NCBI GenBank assembly: GCA_045577175.1
Contig: JAZNHT010000023.1
Span: forward strand, 51,377-115,376
Origin: SIG701 sp045577175
GTDB taxonomy: Bacteria > Bacillota > Clostridia > Oscillospirales > CAG-272
DNA: 64,000 nt
Reading direction: 5' to 3'
Part shown: positions 9,031-17,688 of the stretch, one piece after another
Layout: each line of letters starts with the position of its first letter
Numbering within the stretch: the stretch's first letter is position 1
The notes under the pieces: model-generated
Database searches by the model: none
What the model was told of the DNA's origin: nothing
Seen by the model: the letters and a program-made list of their open reading frames with translations, nothing else
Made by a program: the position numbers and the translations under genes

Positions 9031-10593
9031 ATGATGCTTTTCGCTAAACACCGTTATTTGGCGCGGCTTCTCGCTTTCGTGCTCTGTTTCTGCGCGCTTG
9101 TGCCACTCCTTTCCTCCTGCAAAAAGAATACGCCCCTGCCCTCCTATTCGCACGGGAAGCTCACAGAGCAAGGTCCGGCGTCTCAGCTTCGGTCGATCAT
9201 CGATCCGTCAAGCGAGGTGCGCGGCGTATATATCGCGACCGTTTACAACATCGACTATCCGTCCAAGACAAATCTCTCCGCAGATGCTTTGCAGGCAGAG
9301 CTGGACGAGATTATCGAAACGACCGCCGCGGCAGGCTTGAACACGATCTATTTTCAGGTGCGACCGGCTTGCGATGCTTTATACAAATCGGAGCTGTTCC
9401 CCGTTTCCGAATCACTCACGACAAGCGGCAAGCTCACGTTTGATCCGCTTGCGTATCTGGTAGAGGCGGCGCATCAGCGCAACATCTTCGTGCACGCATG
9501 GGTGAATCCGCTTCGCGTGACGCTCGGTACGGAAAAGAATCCGCAGACCGATCCGTCCCTGCTGCCGGACGGCAGTCCTGCGAAGGCGCATCCCGAATGG
9601 ACGATCGCGTATGCGGACGGACGGCTGTATTTTGATCCCGCACTGCCGGAAGTGCGTCAGCTGATCGCGGACGGCGTCCGGGAGATCGTCGCAAACTACA
9701 ACGTGGACGGCGTTTTGTTTGACGATTATTTCTATCCGTATCCCGTAACGGACGAGAACGGAATCACGCAAGGCTTTGACGATGCCGCCTCCTTTGAAAA
9801 ACACGGCGACGGACGCACCCTTGGCGATTTCCGCCGCGACAATGTGAATGAGATGATCCGCCTCGTGTACGACACGGTGAAATCGGTGAGCACGGATGTG
9901 CAGTTCGGCGTGGCGCCGTTCGGTATCTGGCAGAACGACAACGGAAAAAACGGCGGCTCCGCGACGCGTGGGCTGGAATCGTACAAATCGATCTACTGCG
10001 ATCCGATCGCGTGGGCGGAGGGCGGCTACGTTGACTACATCGCGCCGCAGATTTACTGGCGTTTTTCCACATCGGTCGCCCCGTATGATGAGCTTGTCCG
10101 CTGGTGGAACCGTGCACTGGACGGCACGGGTGTCGATCTTCTGATCTCCCATGCCGCATACAATTACGAGGACTGGAGCTCGCCCACCGGCGAGATGAAA
10201 AAGCAGATCGAATACGCCAGAGACAAAATCACGTACCGCGGCAGTATTTTTTACGGATACGATGAAATCCGCACGAATCTGCACGCGATCACGGAGGAGC
10301 TGACGGACGTGTACGCGGACAGCGTAATCTATCTCGATCCGTCTCCGTCGGGCATGGGCGTGCAGATCACCTCCCTCGCGGACGGGTCAACCGTAACGGA
10401 TGCAAACGTGCGCCTGTTCGGGCTTTCCTCACCCGATACTGCACTGACCGTCAACGGCGAGCCGGTCGAACGCACGCGCGGCGGATACTTTGTGATCTCC
10501 GTTGCACTGAAAAAAGGCGAGAACGTCCTGATTTTCGAACAGGACGGACAAGCCTATACATATACAATCCATCGCGGCGAGCCGCAGGATTGA
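9031..10593 (+). CDS. GHL10/DUF187-type glycosyl hydrolase-like lipoprotein
   Basis: 520 aa. It has a lipoprotein signal with lipobox LLSSC (Cys30), so it is expected to be anchored outside the membrane. The body matches the family-10-like glycosidase domain (DUF187): RGVYIATVYNIDYPS, GLNTIYFQVRPACDALYKSE, FVHAWVNPLRVTLG, VDGVLFDDYFYPYP, FGVAPFGIWQ and YVDYIAPQIYW are all present, giving a (beta/alpha)8 barrel over about residues 60-420. A small beta-sandwich follows (residues 435-520; ADGSTVTDANVRLFG). Members of this group act on cell-wall or extracellular glycans, but the substrate here is unknown. DUF554, a response regulator and a kinase follow with short gaps, so they may be partly co-transcribed. 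Confidence 0.85.
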   Translation: MMLFAKHRYLARLLAFVLCFCALVPLLSSCKKNTPLPSYSHGKLTEQGPASQLRSIIDPSSEVRGVYIATVYNIDYPSKTNLSADALQAELDEIIETTAAAGLNTIYFQVRPACDALYKSELFPVSESLTTSGKLTFDPLAYLVEAAHQRNIFVHAWVNPLRVTLGTEKNPQTDPSLLPDGSPAKAHPEWTIAYADGRLYFDPALPEVRQLIADGVREIVANYNVDGVLFDDYFYPYPVTDENGITQGFDDAASFEKHGDGRTLGDFRRDNVNEMIRLVYDTVKSVSTDVQFGVAPFGIWQNDNGKNGGSATRGLESYKSIYCDPIAWAEGGYVDYIAPQIYWRFSTSVAPYDELVRWWNRALDGTGVDLLISHAAYNYEDWSSPTGEMKKQIEYARDKITYRGSIFYGYDEIRTNLHAITEELTDVYADSVIYLDPSPSGMGVQITSLADGSTVTDANVRLFGLSSPDTALTVNGEPVERTRGGYFVISVALKKGENVLIFEQDGQAYTYTIHRGEPQD

Positions 10594-10615
10594 TTTCACA
10601 CAAAAGGATTTGACC

Positions 10616-11329
10616 ATGATCGGAGTACTTACAAACACGCTGACCGTGCTGATCGGCGCATCGCTCGGGCTTCTTCTGAAACGGGGGATTCCCGAAAAGG
10701 TATCGGATGCGGTGATGAAAGCCATCGGACTTTGCACGGTTTTCATCGGCATAAGCGGTGCGCTGAAGGGCGAGAACACACTCGTTCTCATTTTGTCGAT
10801 GACTATCGGCACGCTCATCGGCGCGGCTGTCGATATTGACACGCGCTTTACGAATCTCGTTACGAAAATCGAAGCGAAATTCAAAAAATCGGACGGTAAA
10901 ACCTCGATTGCCGAGGGCTTTATCGGCGCGAGCCTTGTCTTCTGCGTCGGTGCGATGACGATCGTCGGCTCTTTGCAGGCAGGCATCAGCGGCGACAACA
11001 CGATGCTGTTCACGAAAAGCGTGCTTGATCTCATTTCCTCGTTCGTGTTCGCCTCGGCACTCGGTATCGGCGTGCTCTTTGCGGCAGGATTCGTATTCGT
11101 TTTTCAGGGCGCACTCGTTCTGCTTGCACAGTTTGTCGCGCCTCTGCTCTCTGACGTTGTGATTGCCGAGATGACGTGTGTCGGCTCTGTCGTAATCCTT
11201 GCGCTCGGTCTGAATCTGATCGGGGTAACAAAGCTGAAAATCATGAATTTCCTGCCTGCGATTCTTTTACCGATTCTGCTCTGCCCTCTGTATGAAAAAA
11301 TCGCGGTTTGGATTGCATCTTTTATGTAA
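10616..11329 (+). CDS. DUF554 family integral membrane protein (YdfK-like)
   Basis: 237 aa, almost entirely hydrophobic, with about six to seven transmembrane segments. Glycine-rich motifs typical of DUF554 include NTLTVLIGASLGLLLKRGIP, EGFIGASLVFCVGAMTIVGS and LGLNLIGVTKLKIMNFLPA. The biochemical role of the family is not established; a transport role is often assumed. ATG 10616 is chosen because AAGGA lies 8 nt upstream, whereas TTG 10610 would sit too close to it. The gene lies 22 bp after the GHL10 gene and 15 bp before the response regulator. Confidence 0.85.
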   Translation: MIGVLTNTLTVLIGASLGLLLKRGIPEKVSDAVMKAIGLCTVFIGISGALKGENTLVLILSMTIGTLIGAAVDIDTRFTNLVTKIEAKFKKSDGKTSIAEGFIGASLVFCVGAMTIVGSLQAGISGDNTMLFTKSVLDLISSFVFASALGIGVLFAAGFVFVFQGALVLLAQFVAPLLSDVVIAEMTCVGSVVILALGLNLIGVTKLKIMNFLPAILLPILLCPLYEKIAVWIASFM

Positions 11330-11344
11330 AGAAAGGAGCACTGT

Positions 11345-12043
11345 ATGTACCATCTTCTGGTTGTTGACGACGAAGAAATGATCCGTCGTATGATCGTCAA
11401 ATACGCAAACTTTGAAGGGCACGCCGTCACGGAAGCCGCAGACGGCATGACTGCGGTACAGCTCGTGAAAAACGGACAGTTTGACATTCTTATCATTGAC
11501 ATCATGATGCCCGAGCTGGACGGCTTCTCCGCTTGCCGTGAGATCCGCAAATTTTCCGACATCCCGATCATCATGCTGAGCGCACGCGGTGAGGAATACG
11601 ATAAAATCAACGGCTTCGGACTCGGCGTGGACGATTATGTTGTCAAGCCGTTCTCTCCGAAGGAGCTGATGATGCGCGTAAACGCCATTCTCAAACGGGT
11701 GCAGAGCGCACCTGCACCGGCCGCAGAGCCCACGCAAAATGAGATTATCGAAATCGACGGATTGCGTGTCGATCTGTCCGCACGGATCGTTTATGTGGAC
11801 GGAAAACGGACGGAAATGTCCCCGAAGGAATACGATCTGTTTTTCTACATGCTGAAAAACAAAAACATCGCGCTCTCCCGTGACAAGCTCCTCTCCGAGG
11901 TGTGGGGATACGATTATTTCGGCGATGACCGCACGCTGGATACGCACATTAAACTCTTACGCAAATCGCTCGGTCCGTATGCGTCTCTGATCGTCACCCT
12001 GCGCGGCATGGGCTACCGATTTGACACAAAAAAAGAATCATGA
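11345..12043 (+). CDS. OmpR/PhoB-family response regulator
   Basis: 232 aa. The receiver domain (1-120) has the acidic pocket DDEE near the N-terminus, phosphoacceptor Asp52 (IIDIMMPELDGF), Ser/Thr near LSARGEE and Lys in DYVVKPFSPKEL. The C-terminal winged-helix domain (about 135-230) contains EMSPKEYDLFFYML, DKLLSEVWGYDYFGDDRTLD and LRGMGYRF. It pairs with the histidine kinase, whose start overlaps its stop by 4 nt (ATGA). The downstream ABC exporter is a likely but unproven target. AAAGGAG precedes the ATG at 11345. Confidence 0.95.
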   Translation: MYHLLVVDDEEMIRRMIVKYANFEGHAVTEAADGMTAVQLVKNGQFDILIIDIMMPELDGFSACREIRKFSDIPIIMLSARGEEYDKINGFGLGVDDYVVKPFSPKELMMRVNAILKRVQSAPAPAAEPTQNEIIEIDGLRVDLSARIVYVDGKRTEMSPKEYDLFFYMLKNKNIALSRDKLLSEVWGYDYFGDDRTLDTHIKLLRKSLGPYASLIVTLRGMGYRFDTKKES

Positions 12044-13518
12044 AAACGAAAAACACTGCGGCAAAGAAAAAGCATCCGCCGCTGAGGAGAAAGGTATTCG
12101 TATATCTCGCGGTATTTGTCGGTGTAACACTTGCCATTTTGTGGGTGTTCCAGATCTTTCTTCTGAAGCCGATGTACGAATCCTTGAAAATGCGTGAGAT
12201 CCGCACCGTTTCGAGCATCGTTGTCCGTAATACGGAAAATGAGGATCTGCAATCCCTCACGGATTCGCTGGCAAAGACGACAAACATCTGCATCTCCGTA
12301 TACGAAATCAACGGATCCTCCGCGCGTCTGTGCGCCAATTCACACATCCGCGGAAGCTGTTTTCTGCACAACGTCAAGTCGGATCAGTTTATGAACCGTC
12401 TGTATGCCGGTGCGAAAAATGATGGATACTATACGGAGGAAATCCGAGGCAATCTCTTCACGCCGAACAAGCCCGGGCAGGATGACGACATCCCGAAAAG
12501 CATCATCACCGCGCAGATTGTTTCCGGCACGGGAGAGACGTCGTATCTCGTCCTTTTGAACGGTGAGATCGAGCCGGTGGCAACCACGACGGATACACTG
12601 ATGGTGCAGCTTGCCGTTATTACCGTTCTTCTGCTGATTTTCGCCGGTATCACTGCGATAATCGTTTCGGGCGCAATCTCCCGACCGATCACACAGATGA
12701 GCAAGGAGGCGCACAAGCTCGCACTCGGCACGTATGACGTGCATTTTGACGGCGGTCACACGCAGGAAACAGCAGAGCTGGGCGACGCACTCAACTACGC
12801 CGCGCATGAGCTTTCCTCCATCGACACGATGCAGAAGGAGCTGCTCGCCAACATCTCGCACGATCTGCGCACGCCGCTTACGATGATCTCCGGCTACAGC
12901 GAAGTAATGCGCGACATCCCGGGCGAGATGACAGCGGAAAACATGCAGATCATCATTGACGAGACGCGCAGACTTACCGATCTTGTGAACGATATTCTTG
13001 ACCTCTCCCGCTTGAAAAACGGCACACAGACGCTTACCTGCGAGACGATTTCTCTGACGGAGACGGTGCGCGAGACACTCACACGCTACGCCAAGCTCGC
13101 AAGCGACGGGTACAAAATCGAATTTATCTGCGACCGCGAGGCGTTCATCTATGCCGATAAGACAAAGATTCTGCAAGTGATCTATAACTTTGTGAACAAC
13201 GCGATCAGCTACACGGGCGAAGACAAAACGGTCATCATCCGTCAGCTCTGCGAGGACGGCGTCTGCCGCATCGAAGTCACGGACAGCGGTGAGGGCATCC
13301 CCGAGGAGCAGCTTCCGCTTATATGGGATCGGTACTACAAGGTAAAGAATTACTACAAACGTGCCGTCACGGGCACGGGGCTCGGGCTTTCCATCGTCAA
13401 GAGCATCCTGCTTCTGCACGGTGCGAAGTTCGGCGTACAGAGCACGGTGGGCAAAGGCAGCACGTTCTGGTTCTCCCTGCCCGAAATTCCCGCACCGGAT
13501 AAAACGAGCGAACCGTAA
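12040..13518 (+). CDS. Sensor histidine kinase (HisKA/HATPase), two transmembrane helices
   Basis: 492 aa. TM1 is at about 20-42, an extracytoplasmic sensor of about 140 residues follows, TM2 is at about 187-212, then comes a HAMP linker. The dimerisation helix carries His274 in NISHDLRTPLTMISGYSEVM. The ATP-binding domain has an N box (FVNNAISYT), G1 (VTDSGEGIPEEQ) and G2 (GTGLGLSIVKSI). It should phosphorylate the overlapping upstream response regulator. The sensor domain matches no family I recognise, so the signal is unknown. A strong terminator follows, separating it from the ABC exporter, which has its own promoter. Confidence 0.95.
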   Translation: MKTKNTAAKKKHPPLRRKVFVYLAVFVGVTLAILWVFQIFLLKPMYESLKMREIRTVSSIVVRNTENEDLQSLTDSLAKTTNICISVYEINGSSARLCANSHIRGSCFLHNVKSDQFMNRLYAGAKNDGYYTEEIRGNLFTPNKPGQDDDIPKSIITAQIVSGTGETSYLVLLNGEIEPVATTTDTLMVQLAVITVLLLIFAGITAIIVSGAISRPITQMSKEAHKLALGTYDVHFDGGHTQETAELGDALNYAAHELSSIDTMQKELLANISHDLRTPLTMISGYSEVMRDIPGEMTAENMQIIIDETRRLTDLVNDILDLSRLKNGTQTLTCETISLTETVRETLTRYAKLASDGYKIEFICDREAFIYADKTKILQVIYNFVNNAISYTGEDKTVIIRQLCEDGVCRIEVTDSGEGIPEEQLPLIWDRYYKVKNYYKRAVTGTGLGLSIVKSILLLHGAKFGVQSTVGKGSTFWFSLPEIPAPDKTSEP

Positions 13519-13527
13519 TCCTCAAAG

Positions 13528-13558
13528 GCCGCATCGGGCAATCGGTGCGGCTTTTTTC
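13528..13558 (+). terminator. Terminator of the two-component operon
   Basis: Stem GCCGCATCG / CGGTGCGGC (one G-T pair), loop GGCAAT, T6 tail. Confidence 0.88.
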
Positions 13559-13620
13559 GACATTTTGGATAAAAACGGAAGAATGTTTACAAAGGAAACC
13601 GATTTGTTTACATTTTCCGC

Positions 13621-13650
13621 TTGATGCAAAATCACTCACTCGGTTATAAT
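13621..13650 (+). promoter_or_regulatory. Sigma-A promoter of the ABC exporter gene
   Basis: TTGATG (13621-13626), 18-bp spacer, TATAAT (13645-13650); the ATG is 54 bp downstream. Confidence 0.65.
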
Positions 13651-13703
13651 AAAGCGGTAAACTCTTGATAATGCGAATTTATTTTACGAAAAGGATCAGC
13701 GTG

Positions 13704-16700
13704 ATGTTAGAACTGAAAAACATCAAAAAAGAATATCACACGGGTGGGGAGACGGTCGCCGCTTTGCGCGGAATCGATCTTTCCTTCCGCGACAGCGAAT
13801 TTGTCTCGATCCTCGGTCCGTCCGGATGCGGTAAAACGACGCTTTTGAACATCATCGGCGGACTGGATCAGTACACCGAAGGAGACTTGCGCATTCACGG
13901 AACATCGACGAAGGAGTTCAAGGATCGCGACTGGGACACCTACCGCAACCACTCGATCGGATTTGTGTTCCAGAGTTATAATCTGATTCCGCACCAGACC
14001 GTTTTGCAGAACGTTGAGCTTGCGCTGACGCTCTCGGGCGTGTCGAAGGCGGAGCGTCGGGCACGGGCGAAAAAGGCACTCGAGGAGGTCGGTCTGGGCA
14101 ATCAGCTCAAAAAACGACCGAGCGAGATGTCGGGCGGTCAGATGCAGCGCGTATCGATCGCACGAGCAATCGTAAACAATCCCGATATTGTCCTTGCGGA
14201 TGAGCCTACGGGCGCGCTCGACACGGAGACGAGCGTGCAGGTCATGGAAATTCTGAAGAAAATCTCCAAAAAACGCCTTGTCATCATGGTCACGCACAAC
14301 CCCGATCTCGCCGATCGATATTCTACACGCATTGTGCGGATGCTTGACGGAAAAATCACCAGCGATTCCATGCCGCTGACGGCGGAGGAGATCGCAAAAG
14401 CGTCCGAAGCGGATGCCGTGCGCCGCGCGGAGGAGGCTTCAAAGAAAAAGCCGTCGATGTCGTTTGTAACCTCGTTTGGGCTTTCTTTGAAGAATCTCTT
14501 TACGAAAAAGGGGCGTACCGTGCTAACCTCCTTTGCCGGAAGCATCGGCATCATCGGCATTGCGCTGATTTACGCCGTATCGCAGGGCATGACGATGTAC
14601 ATCGATGCTGTGCAGGAGGATACGCTCTCGTCGTATCCTCTGACGCTGGAGGCACAGAGCATTGATATTGGCTCACTGATGCAGGCATTTATGGGCGGCG
14701 CTCAATCCGAAAGCGAGCACGAGCTGGATGCCGTATATCAAAAAACGATGCTCTACGATATGATTAACGCTATGAGTGCGCTGGAAACGACGGAGAACGA
14801 TCTCCGCTCGTTCAAAACGCATCTGGATGCGCTCTATGCCGACAAGGAAGGCACCGTCTATGATGCACTCAACGGCATCCATTACACGTATGACCTCGAC
14901 ATGACCGTATACACGAAAAACGTGGACGGCACGATCATTGAATCCGACACGGAATCTCTGATGCAGGAAATTCTGCTTGAAAATCTCGGGCTGGATCTCT
15001 CCGGCGTAATCAGCGCGAGTGAGTCCAACATCAGCGGCATGTCGATGATGTCGATGTCCTCCTCTATGACCAGACTTTGGCAGGAGCTTCTGCCGGGCGA
15101 GGACGGCAAGCTCGTAAATGATCTTTTGGAGAAGCAATACGATGTGATCTACGGTCGCTGGCCTGCCGCGTACAACGAGATTGTGCTCGTTGTGGATGAG
15201 CGAAACGAGCTGGATGACATCACTCTGTACGCGCTCGGACTCAAATCGAAGGCGGACATTGATGCGCTCGCGGATGCCGCCATCAAATACACCCCCCTCG
15301 ATCACGAGATGGAGTCGTGGACGTTTGAGGAAATCTGCGGTATGCAGTTTCGCGCGGTACTCCCGGCGGATGTGTACGTTCTCGACGAAGCGACCGGCAC
15401 GTATTCCGATCTGCGCGAAAGCCCGGCGGGACTGAAATATCTCTACGACAACGGCATCGATCTGAAGGTAACGGGTATCATCCGCGAAAGCGAGGATGCC
15501 GTATCCGCGATGCTGACCGGTTCGATCGGATATACAAGTGCGCTGACCGAATACATGATTAAGGAGTCGAGAGATTCCGAGGCGGTTACGGCACAGATTT
15601 CCGATCCGAGCACGGATGTTTTCACAGGACTCCCCTTCCGCGACAATGCAGGCAACATGAGTGATACGGAAAAAGAAGCAGAATTTCGCACCTATATCGA
15701 CACGCTTTCGGAGGCGCGCCGTGCACAGGCGTATATTGATATTCTGTCTATACCGCCTAAGGAGCAAATCGATGCGGCACTGGCGCAGTCTGTCGGATCG
15801 ATGACGCGCGAAGATATGGAAGCCGTGATGACGGAGGCGTTTGCCCAGCAGATGAACATGAGTGCGGAGGAGATTGCTTCGTACATGCAGTCTCTGCCCG
15901 ACGAGGATCTGACAGAGCTGTTCTCGCAGATCGCGGAGGAGCAGTTCCGTATGCAGTACGCCGCCGGTGTACAGGCACAGCTTGCCGATATGACGTCCGA
16001 GCAGCTTTCGGGCGCGCTCGCCATGGCGATGCAGACCTTCACAACGGAGCAATGCGCAATCTACTATGAGGAAATCTGCGAATTTGCGCCGACAACGTAT
16101 GACGCAAACATGAAAACGCTCGGCTACGTGCACCTTGACGATCCGTCTGCCATCCATCTCTACGCCTCCTCCTTTGAAAACAAGGACGTACTGGAGGATA
16201 TGATTCAATCCTACAACGATTCCGTTGACGAGCTGCACCGCATCACCTACACGGACTATGTCGGCATCATGATGTCGTCGATCACGACGATCATCAACGC
16301 GATCACCTACGTGCTGATCTCGTTTGTCGCCGTTTCGCTGATCGTTTCATCGATCATGATCGGTGTCATCACGCTGATCTCCGTACAGGAGAGAACAAAG
16401 GAGATCGGTATCCTCCGCGCAATCGGTGCGTCAAAGAAAAACGTCTCCGGCATGTTCAACGCGGAGACGATGATTATCGGCTTCACCTCGGGTGCACTCG
16501 GCGTACTGATTACGTACCTGCTCTGCATCCCGATCAATCTGATTCTGCACCACCTGACGGGTATTGCGAATCTGAGTGCGTATCTGCCCGTGCCGGTTGC
16601 CATCGCGCTTGTGATTATCAGTATGCTTCTGACGCTTATCGCGGGCATTATCCCCTCACGCAGCGCGGCAAAGAAGGAGCCGGTTGTGGCACTGAGAACG

Positions 16701-16706
16701 GAGTAA
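13704..16706 (+). CDS. Fused ABC exporter, MacB/FtsX type (ATPase plus permease), 1000 aa
   Basis: The N-terminal ATPase (residues 1-225) has Walker A GPSGCGKTTLL, a Q-loop in FVFQSYN, signature MSGGQMQRVSIARAI, Walker B IVLADEPTGALD and the H-loop His in VMVTHN. The permease follows in the same chain: TM1 at about 277-300, a very large extracytoplasmic region of about 555 residues, then three C-terminal helices (about 856-889, 916-946, 961-984) with the FtsX signature VQERTKEIGILRAIGASKKN. MacB-type transporters act by mechanotransmission rather than carrying substrate through the membrane. The extracytoplasmic part includes a Met- and acid-rich helical stretch (about 690-780). ATG 13704 follows AAAAGGA and begins the usual MLELKNIKKEY. 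A peptide-resistance or lipoprotein-release role is possible; the substrate is unknown. Confidence 0.9.
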   Translation: MLELKNIKKEYHTGGETVAALRGIDLSFRDSEFVSILGPSGCGKTTLLNIIGGLDQYTEGDLRIHGTSTKEFKDRDWDTYRNHSIGFVFQSYNLIPHQTVLQNVELALTLSGVSKAERRARAKKALEEVGLGNQLKKRPSEMSGGQMQRVSIARAIVNNPDIVLADEPTGALDTETSVQVMEILKKISKKRLVIMVTHNPDLADRYSTRIVRMLDGKITSDSMPLTAEEIAKASEADAVRRAEEASKKKPSMSFVTSFGLSLKNLFTKKGRTVLTSFAGSIGIIGIALIYAVSQGMTMYIDAVQEDTLSSYPLTLEAQSIDIGSLMQAFMGGAQSESEHELDAVYQKTMLYDMINAMSALETTENDLRSFKTHLDALYADKEGTVYDALNGIHYTYDLDMTVYTKNVDGTIIESDTESLMQEILLENLGLDLSGVISASESNISGMSMMSMSSSMTRLWQELLPGEDGKLVNDLLEKQYDVIYGRWPAAYNEIVLVVDERNELDDITLYALGLKSKADIDALADAAIKYTPLDHEMESWTFEEICGMQFRAVLPADVYVLDEATGTYSDLRESPAGLKYLYDNGIDLKVTGIIRESEDAVSAMLTGSIGYTSALTEYMIKESRDSEAVTAQISDPSTDVFTGLPFRDNAGNMSDTEKEAEFRTYIDTLSEARRAQAYIDILSIPPKEQIDAALAQSVGSMTREDMEAVMTEAFAQQMNMSAEEIASYMQSLPDEDLTELFSQIAEEQFRMQYAAGVQAQLADMTSEQLSGALAMAMQTFTTEQCAIYYEEICEFAPTTYDANMKTLGYVHLDDPSAIHLYASSFENKDVLEDMIQSYNDSVDELHRITYTDYVGIMMSSITTIINAITYVLISFVAVSLIVSSIMIGVITLISVQERTKEIGILRAIGASKKNVSGMFNAETMIIGFTSGALGVLITYLLCIPINLILHHLTGIANLSAYLPVPVAIALVIISMLLTLIAGIIPSRSAAKKEPVVALRTE

Positions 16707-16709
16707 AGA

Positions 16710-16880
16710 ATGAACCGACAACTAAAAGGCATCGCACTGATTTTGCTTGCCATTCTTTTAACGATAGTATACGGAAATCGCTCGTTTTTCGATTTGGACT
16801 TCGACTGGTCTTTGCTGTTCACCCTGCTCGGTATCGTCGGAACCGTGCTGGTGTTCTTACCCGATAAAAAGGATAAGTAA
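16710..16880 (+). CDS. Small membrane protein, 56 aa, two predicted transmembrane helices
   Basis: A short gene directly after the ABC exporter. Its GGAG ribosome binding site overlaps the exporter's stop codon and the ATG is 3 nt past it, so translation is probably coupled. The peptide starts MNRQLKGIALILLAILL, giving helix 1 at about 7-21. A short acidic loop follows (FFDLDFDW), then helix 2 (about 34-50; LLFTLLGIVGTVLVFL) and a charged end, PDKKDK. A strong terminator follows its stop. No family is recognised. Size, topology and coupling suggest an accessory subunit of the exporter, but this is inference. Confidence 0.7.
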   Translation: MNRQLKGIALILLAILLTIVYGNRSFFDLDFDWSLLFTLLGIVGTVLVFLPDKKDK

Positions 16881-16889
16881 CAAAAAGCA

Positions 16890-16924
16890 AGTGCATACGG
16901 TTTTAACCGTATGCACTCTTTTTT
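16890..16924. terminator. Bidirectional terminator between convergent genes
   Basis: 13-bp stem AGTGCATACGGTT / AACCGTATGCACT. T-tracts follow on both strands (CTTTTTT on plus, TTGCTTTTTG on minus). Confidence 0.88.
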
Positions 16925-17687
16925 ATCCTTTTTTCATGACAAAATCGAGAAAATCCGTGATATGCTTATCCCAGTACGCCCAGGTATGACCGCCTTCATC
17001 TTCGATGTAGGTGTAGTCAAACGGATTGCCTTCCACTGACGTGAAGAAATCCCTCGTTTTGTGCGCGGCTTCCAGAAGAAAATCCTCTTTGCCTATAGCA
17101 TGATAGATTCTCGGTGCAGGCAGCCCTTCGGCAAGTATCTTCTTCGCGTTGCCGAGTACGTCCTCCTCCGTTCCCGCAATTTCTCTGCCGTCATAGACTC
17201 TGCGGACAAGCGCATCAACCGCCGGATTATCGCCCGGCTTTGTGCCGGGGAACGGAAAAACGGTATCCCCCGCGGACAAGCAGCCGATCGCGGAAAACTT
17301 GTCGGGATTGGCAAGTCCGATCTTCAAAGCACCGCCGCCGCCCATGGAGTTACCGGCAATCCACGTATCCTCACGGCGTGGGGAGATGTTGAAAAATCCG
17401 CCCATCAGATCAAAGAGTTCGCTTGCGATGGCCGTATAGAAGCGATGTCCGTGCGCCATATCCGCATAATTGGAAAGCTCTCCGTCGGGCATCACCACAG
17501 CGATGCCTCTTTCGGCGGCATAACGCTCAATGGAGGTGTTGCGACACCAAGTGGTGTGGTTATCGGTCATGCCGTGGAGCAGCCAAAGGGTGGGAACGGC
17601 AGAGGTCGCACGCTCGGGGAAAATGACAGAGCAATTCATCGTGCGGCAGATGGTTTTCGAGAACCAATTGAGCGTGATCTGTGCCAT
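16923..17687 (-). CDS. Putative esterase (esterase D / PF00756 type), second of a tandem pair
   Basis: 254 aa, alpha/beta hydrolase. The oxyanion region is WLLHGMTDNHTTW, the nucleophile elbow is GNSMGGGGALK (Ser in GxSxG), and the likely acid and His are in GKEDFLLEA and GGHTWAYW. The family includes acyl-carbohydrate esterases and S-formylglutathione hydrolase-like enzymes; the substrate is unknown. There is no signal peptide, so it is cytoplasmic. ATG 17687 has AAAGGAGGG 9 nt upstream and lies 1 nt after the stop codon of the paralogous upstream gene, so the two form an operon. It ends in the bidirectional terminator. Confidence 0.88.
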   Translation of the reverse strand: MAQITLNWFSKTICRTMNCSVIFPERATSAVPTLWLLHGMTDNHTTWCRNTSIERYAAERGIAVVMPDGELSNYADMAHGHRFYTAIASELFDLMGGFFNISPRREDTWIAGNSMGGGGALKIGLANPDKFSAIGCLSAGDTVFPFPGTKPGDNPAVDALVRRVYDGREIAGTEEDVLGNAKKILAEGLPAPRIYHAIGKEDFLLEAAHKTRDFFTSVEGNPFDYTYIEDEGGHTWAYWDKHITDFLDFVMKKG

Positions 17688-17688
17688 G

